Assembly (NCBI GenBank): GCA_031256305.1
Contig: JAIRQU010000199.1
Coordinates: 1-6,555, forward strand
Direction of reading: 5' to 3'
DNA: 6,555 bases
DNA from: Burkholderiaceae bacterium
GTDB lineage: Bacteria; Pseudomonadota; Gammaproteobacteria; Burkholderiales; Burkholderiaceae_C
The notes beneath the pieces were generated by a model that was not told the DNA's origin, did no database searches, and worked only from the letters and a program-made list of their open reading frames with translations. Below are positions 1 through 3,924 of this stretch, piece after piece; the first letter of the stretch is position 1, and the number at the start of each line of letters is the position of its first letter. Position numbers and translations under genes: made by a program.

Positions 1-216
1 GCTCTGCTGACAAATGGTTTAAAGGGTAACCATTACCTTAAAAAGGCTTTGCTTACCGGTGTAATGCGCGTATCACATGAGAGTATGCTGAGCGGCCTGA
101 ATAACATTAAAACATTTGACGTATTCAGTGACCGCGTTTATACTGACGATTACGGCCTGACCGAAGAAGAAAAGAAGAAATCAGGCTGGTGGAAAGTCAG
201 TAATGGGGTCGCCTGA
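1..216 (+). pseudogene. AAA-ATPase-like protein, truncated fragment
   Basis: Frame 1 is open from the window edge to TGA at 214-216, giving 71 residues with no start inside the window. Residues 18-60 contain LLTGVMRVSHESMLSGLNNI followed by an F-x-V-F-x-D...YGLTEEE pattern. I recognise this as the conserved end of the AAA-ATPase-like domain of large proteins that usually continue into a PD-(D/E)XK-type nuclease domain. Here the protein stops about ten residues after the EEE motif, with an unrelated tail (GWWKVSNGVA). The C-terminal nuclease domain is therefore missing, and I call it a truncated gene. Base composition is clearly more AT-rich than the rest of the window, which suggests separate origin. 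The family call rests on motif memory, not a search; that it is a fragment is fairly safe. Confidence 0.6.
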
Positions 217-663
217 GAATTCGGAAAAAATCGTACGACAAGACGCGATCTCATCGTTTTCGAGAAGCCATCATGAGAAAGCAGACTGTTCCAGTGCGAG
301 CCTTGCTTGGATTGTTCTTTCAAACCGTTCTCGCATTAGGCAGCCCGGATCGACGAGTTTTGAGAAGGCAGGCGCTCTCTTTGTTAAAATAAGCCATCGC
401 TCGCAAAGCCGCGCCGTTACGTGCTTGCGCTGGTGTACGATTTTTCCCGTTTTCGCAATCGATCCCTTCAAGCGCGTGCTATCATTTGTATCCGGGCACC
501 AACATCCGCTGTGGATTCATATCATGCCAATCCAACCTGACCGCACTCCTCTTTCGCTCAGAGAGTTCGTCGTGGAGATAGATCAGCAGTTCGAGTGCAT
601 TACCCTGACACTGGGCGCAATCTTCAGCGAAGCGAAAAAAAGCACATCAGCCTATTTAAGTAA
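217..663. other. Gene-poor junction region, nothing recognisable
   Basis: A + frame is open from ATG 203 to TAA 667 (154 codons), but it starts inside the preceding gene fragment, has no ribosome binding site, and its first ~100 residues look like random composition rich in Ser, Arg and Cys. The last 47 codons, from ATG 524, read more like protein (IQPDRTPLSLREFVVEIDQQ, then a hydrophobic stretch) and could be a small gene or the remnant of one, again without a clear Shine-Dalgarno. A 39-codon ORF from ATG 273 is also present. I recognise no family, insertion-sequence end or RNA here. The region separates the AT-rich left fragment from the GC-rich phage-like genes. Confidence 0.35.
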
Positions 664-702
664 ATAAGTAAAACGGCGACGGTCGATTGCGCCAATGCCA
701 TA

Positions 703-1134
703 TTGAAAGCGTACTTGCGCTACGGATCGGGCCACGTACACGGCATCAACATCCTCACCGGCATGGGCGAACACCTGGACGGCCTCATGACCCCGCGCGT
801 GCTGCTCGATGCCAAGAACGGCGCGCCAGAGCTGGAACTCATCGAGCAGCTTGAGCGCGATGGGCATGACGTGGACGTGATGGGCGCGAAGGTGCGCATT
901 CTGGCCATGCGCGACGCGCTGGAGCACGCTGAGTTCATGCGCCGGGCGCTCGCTGATGCGAGCCAAAAGATCAGTGCGCTGGCGCGGGTGTTGAACCATG
1001 CGAGCGAGGAGCGCGGCAAAAACGTGCTGTTTTGCAAAGCGCCCAACCCCAACGACCCGATTGAGCGGCAGGTGTGGGGATTTCAGTTGCCCGCGCGCGC
1101 AACAGGCAAACACCTTGAAAGGAGTGGACTATGA
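703..1134 (+). CDS. Phage-type protein sharing a block with the KilA-N protein (KilA-N C-terminal-like)
   Basis: 143 residues from a TTG at 703. The frame is open back to 664 with no better start, so the true N-terminus may be lost or lie at an internal ATG (763 or 787). Residues from about 29 (TPRVLLDAKNGAPE, then an acidic LELIEQLERDGHDV stretch and MGAKVR) match the distal part of the KilA-N protein at 3925-4449 almost base for base. A helical, Ala-rich segment (ILAMRDALEHAEFMRR onward) and a C-terminal part with PNPNDPIERQVWGFQLPA follow. This suggests the C-terminal half of a phage regulatory protein whose N-terminal DNA-binding domain is absent, with an unrelated N-terminal stretch (YLRYGSGHVHGINILTGMG). 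The stop TGA overlaps the ATG of the next gene (ATGA), so the two are likely translationally coupled. Function unknown; the relationship to the downstream gene is seen directly. Confidence 0.6.
   Translation: MKAYLRYGSGHVHGINILTGMGEHLDGLMTPRVLLDAKNGAPELELIEQLERDGHDVDVMGAKVRILAMRDALEHAEFMRRALADASQKISALARVLNHASEERGKNVLFCKAPNPNDPIERQVWGFQLPARATGKHLERSGL
788..895 (+). repeat. Dispersed direct repeat, full-length copy
   Basis: This block recurs at 4304-4381. The shorter copy matches it at 75 of 78 positions once two gaps are allowed: 24 bases (CTGGAACTCATC through CTTGAG) and 6 bases (GTGGAC). Both gaps keep the reading frame, and both copies are in coding frame. Identity ends sharply after GGGCGCGAAGGTGC. 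The 24-base gap is flanked by GAG on both sides and the 6-base gap lies in a tandem GACGTG duplication, so the short copy looks like a slippage-deleted descendant. Confidence 0.85.
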
Positions 1135-1445
1135 ATTTTTTCGACGCAACCAAAAAGCTTGTTAGCGCAGCGCAGGCCGTGCGCACAGAAGAGTTGGAAC
1201 GCGAACAGGAGCAATCAGGGCAAGTGCAAAAACGCTGTCCTGTTTGCGGCAGCGAACAGACAGTCTTTAACGACTGCGATAAATCAGGGATTCCCTATTA
1301 CGGGGAAAAGCCTGAATCCGTCACAGTACGGCGATGTCCTGTTGGCCGTTTCAACTGTCAGCAAGCGCCTCTTTCAACGTCCGAAGCAACTCTGCTTCGA
1401 TGCGCGAAATGGATGGAGGAGTTTTCTCCGCCCCCGGCAATCTAG
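1131..1445 (+). CDS. Small zinc-ribbon-like protein
   Basis: 104 residues. The ATG overlaps the stop of the preceding gene by four bases and is preceded by an excellent ribosome binding site (AAAGGAGTGGACT), so start and coupling are well supported. An N-terminal helical, charged segment (residues 1-34) leads into CPVCG at 36-40, then C48 and, further on, a CPVG-x-x-x-C pattern at about residues 69-75. This resembles a four-cysteine metal-binding ribbon. The stretch after about residue 76 is poorer in pattern and overlaps, antisense, the 3' end of the - strand gene ending at 1351, so this C-terminus may be a recent extension or frameshift product. I cannot name the family; a nucleic-acid-binding or phage accessory role is only a guess from the fold type. 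Confidence 0.6.
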   Translation: MNFFDATKKLVSAAQAVRTEELEREQEQSGQVQKRCPVCGSEQTVFNDCDKSGIPYYGEKPESVTVRRCPVGRFNCQQAPLSTSEATLLRCAKWMEEFSPPPAI

Positions 1446-1578
1446 CCATAGGAGCGCTCTTGTCAAGACTAAAGCGCATGTTTGCGTACTGCCCACCGCC
1501 AAAGTCCAGTTTTAGCGTGGCGCGCCATGCTTGCTTGGATACGTCTTTGAGCGTTAGCTTGCGCGAAATAATCTTCAT
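1351..1578 (-). CDS. Small hypothetical protein
   Basis: 75 residues. The start is secure: AAGGAG (1590-1585) lies 6 bases before the ATG. The protein is basic at its N-terminus (MKIISRKLTLKDVSKQAWRA), has a middle with alternating hydrophobic residues (TLKLDFGGGQYANMRFSL) typical of beta strands, and ends in an amphipathic helix (ISRIEAELLRTLKEALADS). I recognise no family. It converges on the zinc-ribbon gene with a 95-base antisense overlap and diverges from the gene starting at 1686. Its leader contains the large palindrome at 1596-1624 just before the Shine-Dalgarno, so control at that site is likely. Confidence 0.6.
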   Translation of the reverse strand: MKIISRKLTLKDVSKQAWRATLKLDFGGGQYANMRFSLDKSAPMARLPGAEKTPPSISRIEAELLRTLKEALADS

Positions 1579-1595
1579 GTCCTACTCCTTTATTT

Positions 1596-1624
1596 ATGCC
1601 TAACCGAATTATTCGTGAAGGCAT
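1596..1624. promoter_or_regulatory. Two-tier palindrome in the leader of the 1578 gene
   Basis: The sequence is symmetric about base 1610. Outer arms ATGCCT (1596-1601) and AGGCAT (1619-1624) enclose inner arms CGAAT (1605-1609) and ATTCG (1611-1615), with matching 3-base unpaired spacers on each side. Eleven of fourteen symmetric pairs match. It ends six bases short of the AAGGAG of the - strand gene. It could be a dimeric repressor operator or an RNA hairpin in the - strand leader; it is not followed by a T-run that would make it a terminator. Confidence 0.55.
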
Positions 1625-1629
1625 TTTAA

Positions 1630-1653
1630 CCAGTCTCAAGATTTTGAGACTGG
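1630..1653. promoter_or_regulatory. Perfect 10-bp inverted repeat in divergent intergenic region
   Basis: CCAGTCTCAA (1630-1639) and TTGAGACTGG (1644-1653) are exact reverse complements around a 4-base centre (GATT). It lies only five bases from the palindrome ending at 1624, between divergent genes starting at 1578 (-) and 1686 (+). There is no T-run on either side. An operator is more likely than a terminator. The repeat contains TTGAGA on both strands, which could serve as a -35 element, but I find no convincing -10 at the right distance. Confidence 0.5.
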
Positions 1654-1685
1654 GTTGAGCCGAAGAAGTCTTCTACCGGCGTTTG

Positions 1686-2078
1686 ATGTCGGTGTTTGAT
1701 GACTTTAACAGTTACCTTGCGGATCATGGATTGCTCCGCGGTGCGTGCTATCTAATTAAATTAAACAAGGTTTCCGATTCTGATATTGGGAAGTGGCTGA
1801 CTGTGCTGATCGAAGCGTTCCTTGTAAGGATATACCCGGCAGAGGACGGGGAGCGTTACCTTGAATTGTTCAACTTCCAGCAGCGCACGCGCGCAAAAGA
1901 AAGCAAATTTCCCAATCCGCCGAACCAATGCCAGGCGCATGACCGGCATATGCCCGTCAAACGTTCGGCAGATGCCCAGCCACCGCCTGACACACGTCCG
2001 TCAAATGATCGCCTAGACGGAGACGGAGACAGTCATACGGCTGCCGCATCTTGTCGCAAGATGTCTATTTGCGGATGA
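1686..2078 (+). CDS. Hypothetical protein
   Basis: 130 residues from ATG 1686; the TTG at 1683 directly before it is an alternative. No good Shine-Dalgarno is visible. The first ~75 residues read as a real globular protein (MSVFDDFNSYLADHGLLRGA, then YLIKLNKVSDSDIGKWL and VRIYPAEDGERYLELFNF). The remainder is polar and Pro/Asp/Arg-rich (RPSNDRLDGDGDSHTAAA) and may be a frameshifted or disordered tail. I recognise no family. The gene diverges from the one starting at 1578 and shares with it the intergenic region with two palindromes. It is followed by a gap of about 120 bases before the integrase start. Confidence 0.5.
   Translation: MSVFDDFNSYLADHGLLRGACYLIKLNKVSDSDIGKWLTVLIEAFLVRIYPAEDGERYLELFNFQQRTRAKESKFPNPPNQCQAHDRHMPVKRSADAQPPPDTRPSNDRLDGDGDSHTAAASCRKMSICG
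2047..2063. repeat. 7-bp hairpin near 3' end of the 1686 gene
   Basis: CATCTTG and CAAGATG pair perfectly around TCG. It sits within the last codons of the preceding ORF. There is no clean T-run after it, so it is at best a weak terminator. Confidence 0.3.
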
Positions 2079-2097
2079 TTTTATTGGTTATATTACA

Positions 2098-2167
2098 ACC
2101 TTGATGTTGCAAGGTGGCGCACTTGGCTGCGCTTAGTTGCATCGCTTATGTGGGCACGATGTGGGCA
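2098..2167. promoter_or_regulatory. Candidate integrase-binding repeats upstream of int
   Basis: Two exact ATGTGGGCA direct repeats (2148-2156 and 2159-2167) are spaced 11 bases start to start, one helical turn, and end 31 bases before the integrase ATG. Upstream is an inverted repeat ACCTTG-N6-CAAGGT (2098-2115), the geometry of a tyrosine-recombinase core site (paired short arms around a 6-base crossover). No tRNA gene end is recognisable here. Function as arm-type or core sites is inference from position and geometry. Confidence 0.35.
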
Positions 2168-2198
2168 TGATTCTTGGCCTGCGCTACACTGTGCCATC

Positions 2199-2663
2199 AT
2201 GCCCAAACGCGCCAAAGAATTAACCATCGCGGCGGTTGCCAAGTTGCGCTCGCCGGGGCGTTATTGTGTCGGAGGCGCGCAAGGCTTGCATCTGCGCATT
2301 ACCGATTCTGGCGCTAAGTCGTGGGTATTGCGCATCGTTGCGGACGGCAAACGTCTGGACATCGGCCTTGGAAATTTTCAAGACGTAACCTTGAGCCAAG
2401 CGCGTGACATCGCGCACGATAAGCGCCGCGCCGCAAGGATAGGCGGCGATCCCCGTCCGGTGACAGCATCAAGCGCGGATATTCATGCGCATGCATTCGC
2501 GACGGTTGCTTGTGAATTGATCGCAACAAAGAGTGCCGCGTGGAAAAATGCCAAGCACGCGGCGCAATGGGAGAGTACGCTGGAGACTTACGCCTATCTG
2601 CGCGCCTTGGTAAGTCGATCCGTTGGCCCGCATTTGTCGCGGCATACTTTGGCCCCGCAATAG
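2199..2663 (+). pseudogene. int: P4-type tyrosine integrase, N-terminal part only
   Basis: The ATG at 2199 gives MPKRAKELTIAAVAKL, the classic start of P4-like phage and island integrases. Residues 8-85 form the arm-DNA-binding domain (GGAQGLHLRI, then SGAKSWVLRI and IGLGNFQDVTLSQARD). About 97-133 begin the core-binding domain (AAWKNAKHAAQWESTLETYAY). At about base 2597, right after ETYAY, the family pattern (normally a P-V-I/L-G stretch) is lost; the frame runs on with unrelated sequence (RALVSRSVGPHL) to a stop at 2663. The rest of the protein is found in the same orientation at 4455-5258, with only about a dozen residues missing between. This half alone would lack all catalytic residues. 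A single integrase gene broken by a later insertion or rearrangement is the simplest reading. Two separately truncated integrases is the alternative. Confidence 0.85.
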
Positions 2664-2782
2664 GATGGTACGAAAGCCATCTCCCGCCCGAGCGTCTGCG
2701 TGAGATAGTGATGCACTCGCATCCAGAACTTGTACAACAAGTACAAGTCCGTCTGGACGGTGACCTAGGAGGCGCGGTATGA
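2598..2782 (+). pseudogene. 3' fragment of an unrecognised gene fused to the broken integrase
   Basis: Starting at the point where integrase homology ends, the frame with TGA at 2780-2782 carries protein-like sequence: LGKSIRWPAFVAAYFGPAIG, then WYESHLPPERLREIV and MHSHPELVQQVQVRLDGDLG. The same frame runs upstream to an ATG at 2540, but that part is the shadow of the integrase, so the real 5' end is lost. The stop overlaps an ATG at 2779 (ATGA), which suggests a downstream coupled partner existed. That frame (2779-3126) loses convincing character within about 35 codons and runs into the antisense of the antitoxin gene. A hairpin lies inside the fragment at 2728-2748. I do not recognise the family. 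Confidence 0.45.
2728..2748. repeat. 8-bp inverted repeat ACTTGTAC-N5-GTACAAGT
   Basis: The arms are exact reverse complements around AACAA. CCAGA before (2723-2727) and TCTGG after (2752-2756) extend the stem past a small bulge. It lies within the coding fragment ending at 2782. There is no T-run, so it is not a terminator. It could be a protein-binding palindrome or chance in a Val-Gln repeat (VQQVQV). Confidence 0.35.
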
Positions 2783-2929
2783 CTGTCCATTCGCCCGGTT
2801 GGATAAACGCTCGCCAGGGCCGCCAGGGCAGTTCTTCTTGCAAATGGATCACTGTGCGCGCTTTGTACCGGCGCGTATGCCGTCCCCGGCGCGCTTGCCC
2901 ATGCCCGCGCGCGCCCAGCGCACTCAGGA

Positions 2930-3322
2930 TCAAGCCACCACAGCAGAGATTTGCTCTTGTGCGGCCAGCGCCTGCGGAGCGCGCACGACGCAGATGTCGA
3001 TTTCGTCGAACGGAACGCGCACCGTGCCATCGTCCAGGCGCTCGATCAGGCCCAGCACGATCAGGCGGGCCACGTCGGTGTGCACGTTCGAGTAGTTGCG
3101 CCCGGCAGTCTCGGCCAGGGCTTTGACCGAACCAGCGCCCATATCGCGCAGCGTGCGCAGCACATCCATGCGCGCGGGCGTGAGTTCGCCGCACAAGTCA
3201 CGCGCGCTTTCATAGCTCAGGTGGTAGTCGGCCTCTTGCCCGCGCCGCAGGTTCCCGGCCAGTGTGCGCCGGGCGTCCTTGAAGGTCTGTCCAAGTTGCT
3301 TGACTTCAATGATGGCTTTCAT
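2930..3322 (-). CDS. tumA: TumA-type antitoxin, winged-helix DNA-binding protein
   Basis: 130 residues. GGAG (3334-3331) stands 8 bases before the ATG and the gene starts 3 bases after the toxin stop, so the two form one operon, toxin first. Residues 47-110 form a MarR-like winged helix: LTPARMDVLRTLRDMG, then VKALAETAGRNYSNVHTDVA as the helix-turn-helix and IVLGLIERLDDGTVRVPFD as the wing. The N-terminal 45 residues are charged and helical (KQLGQTFKDARRTLAGNLRR), and probably serve dimer or toxin contact. In this toxin family the partner is regularly such a small wHTH protein (often named HVO_A0114 family). Known role: neutralises TumE and represses its own operon. The paired palindromes at 3609-3646 are the obvious operator. 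The tail after about residue 110 is Ala/Gln-rich and may be partly non-conserved. The symbol rests on operon context. Confidence 0.75.
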   Translation of the reverse strand: MKAIIEVKQLGQTFKDARRTLAGNLRRGQEADYHLSYESARDLCGELTPARMDVLRTLRDMGAGSVKALAETAGRNYSNVHTDVARLIVLGLIERLDDGTVRVPFDEIDICVVRAPQALAAQEQISAVVA

Positions 3323-3325
3323 GGT

Positions 3326-3607
3326 TCAGCTCCAGTTGTCGATGTCGCGCTCGAAGTCGCCCAGCAGGGTGTCGATGTTCACAAAGGCGTAGGCCGCTTC
3401 GCTGGCCCCGATGTGGCGATGATCGCCCTTGCCCAGTTCGTTGTCATAGCGCACGCGGCAAACGCCTTCGCGCCCGTAATAAAGCCGGTACTTGTAGTTG
3501 TGGCTGCAAGGCTCAAGCGGCGCATTGAGCAGCCAGACCACCATCTCGACGATGCTGCCGTCAGCGCGGATGGTTTTATCGTGAAGGACGCAGATGGCTG
3601 GAGGCAT
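3326..3607 (-). CDS. tumE: TumE-family toxin (DUF6516-like)
   Basis: 93 residues from ATG 3607; an upstream in-frame ATG at 3616 would add three residues. I prefer 3607 because the -10 box TATAAT (3620-3615) overlaps the first ATG, so transcription would begin at about 3608-3607, and because family members begin about six residues before the LHEK-like motif (here LHDK at 8-11). Diagnostic features are the DGSIVEMVVW strand (16-25), HNYKYRLYY (36-44) and the signature YDNELGKGDHRH (54-65), followed by Y-A-F and LLGDFERDI. The family comprises small toxins paired with a winged-helix antitoxin; the biochemical target is not visible from sequence. The length is typical and there is no sign of decay. 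The gene sits inside the interrupted integrase, where it could stabilise the region by addiction. Confidence 0.8.
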   Translation of the reverse strand: MPPAICVLHDKTIRADGSIVEMVVWLLNAPLEPCSHNYKYRLYYGREGVCRVRYDNELGKGDHRHIGASEAAYAFVNIDTLLGDFERDIDNWS

Positions 3608-3608
3608 G

Positions 3609-3646
3609 TATTGCATTATAGCAATAGATATTGCTTAGATGCAATA
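3609..3646. promoter_or_regulatory. Twin palindromic operator of the toxin-antitoxin operon
   Basis: TATTGC-N6-GCAATA occurs twice, at 3609-3626 and 3629-3646, with identical 6-base arms, identical 6-base centres in length, and a 20-bp centre-to-centre distance (two helical turns, same face). On the - strand the central six bases of the first copy are TATAAT, the toxin -10 box; the second copy covers the -35. A dimeric antitoxin bound here would block RNA polymerase directly. The same footprint lies only 8 bases from the -35 of the divergent + promoter (3654), so it could affect that too. Confidence 0.75.
3615..3644 (-). promoter_or_regulatory. Promoter of tumE-tumA
   Basis: The -10 TATAAT (3620-3615, perfect consensus) has a weak -35 TTGCAT (3644-3639) with an 18-base spacer. 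The predicted start of transcription falls at or next to ATG 3607, implying a leaderless toxin mRNA. Confidence 0.6.
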
Positions 3647-3653
3647 GCCCTGC

Positions 3654-3682
3654 TTGCCTTGACCCCTGACTGCGGCTACAAT
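3654..3682 (+). promoter_or_regulatory. Promoter of the C4-like RNA / KilA-N transcript
   Basis: TTGCCT (3654-3659), a 17-base spacer, and TACAAT (3677-3682). Transcription would begin at about 3689, immediately before the first hairpin of the antisense RNA. It is back to back with the toxin promoter. Confidence 0.6.
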
Positions 3683-3688
3683 ACTCGC

Positions 3689-3772
3689 GCTCCCCATATA
3701 ATGGGAGACGGGATTGGAGTCCCGACGATGCTGGCGGCGAAAAGCCGCAACCGCAAGTTTTGCGGCTTTTTT
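3689..3772 (+). ncRNA. C4-like antisense RNA
   Basis: About 84 nt between a sigma70-type promoter and an intrinsic terminator. Elements in order: hairpin CTCCC/GGGAG (3690-3707); hairpin CGGGA-TTGGAG-TCCCG (3709-3724) presenting segment a'; segment b' CTGGCGG (3731-3737); terminator hairpin. Segment a' (3711-3720) is exactly complementary over 10 bases to 3848-3857, and b' over 7 bases to 3832-3838. The order is reversed and the gaps are nearly equal (10 and 9 bases), as needed for antiparallel pairing of one RNA with one target. This is the a'-b' / b-a design of C4 RNA of phages P1 and P7 (Rfam C4), which lies upstream in the same transcript as ant/icd and blocks their expression. Here the controlled gene is the KilA-N protein at 3925. 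Class assignment is by architecture and memory of the motif, not by a covariance search. Confidence 0.72.
3740..3772 (+). terminator. Intrinsic terminator at end of the C4-like RNA
   Basis: AAAAGCCGCAA (3740-3750) and TTGCGGCTTTT (3760-3770) form an 11-bp stem with a 9-base loop, followed by two more T to complete a T6 run. The A-rich upstream arm would make it partly bidirectional. Full-length KilA-N mRNA needs readthrough of this site. Confidence 0.8.
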
Positions 3773-3831
3773 GTTTCCGGCCCCTTTTTGGCGGCCCGAC
3801 GGGAGGGTCGCAAGGCCCGCCGGTTTTGGCT

Positions 3832-3857
3832 CCGCCAGTGTCCCGGTACTCCAATCC
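3832..3857 (+). promoter_or_regulatory. Two-part target site (b and a) of the C4-like RNA
   Basis: Segment b CCGCCAG (3832-3838) and segment a ACTCCAATCC (3848-3857) are exact complements of b' and a' in the upstream RNA. The site lies 68-93 bases before the KilA-N ATG, inside a frame that is open in phase with KilA-N. Pairing could stop translation of a leader ORF or cause premature termination. Confidence 0.7.
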
Positions 3858-3864
3858 TGTCGGG

Positions 3865-3896
3865 CTGCCGCCCTCGATTGGAGTCGAGGTCGGCAG
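3865..3896 (+). promoter_or_regulatory. Leader hairpin repeating the a' loop
   Basis: Outer stem CTGCCG/CGGCAG and inner stem CCTCGA/TCGAGG flank a loop TTGGAG, 12 pairs with one C-T mismatch. The loop is the same as in the a' hairpin (3709-3724) while the stem bases differ, and the 9 bases GATTGGAGT (3876-3884) can also pair with segment a (3848-3856). It can therefore compete with the C4-like RNA for the target, comparable to the seqA-seqB-seqC arrangement of phage P4 immunity. Confidence 0.6.
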
Positions 3897-3924
3897 TTGT
3901 TTTCAGACACAACTGGAGCCGATC

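Noticed and set aside
217..260. Possible insertion-sequence end after the ATPase-like fragment
   Set aside because: No matching inverted repeat, target duplication or transposase could be found nearby.
203..667. 154-codon + strand ORF as a gene
   Set aside because: It starts inside the ATPase-like fragment, has no ribosome binding site and mostly unprotein-like composition; kept only as a described region.
652..1113. 153-codon - strand ORF
   Set aside because: It is the antisense shadow of the 703-1134 gene, which has the repeat-block homology and the coupled downstream start.
2779..3126. + strand ORF starting in an ATGA overlap
   Set aside because: The start is interesting, but beyond about 35 codons it becomes Arg/Pro/Cys-rich and lies antisense to the well-supported antitoxin; not called as a gene.
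2314..3194. Two long - strand ORFs (2314-3030 and 2469-3194)
   Set aside because: They run antisense to the integrase and out of frame with the antitoxin; Arg- and Ala-rich composition typical of GC-rich shadow frames.
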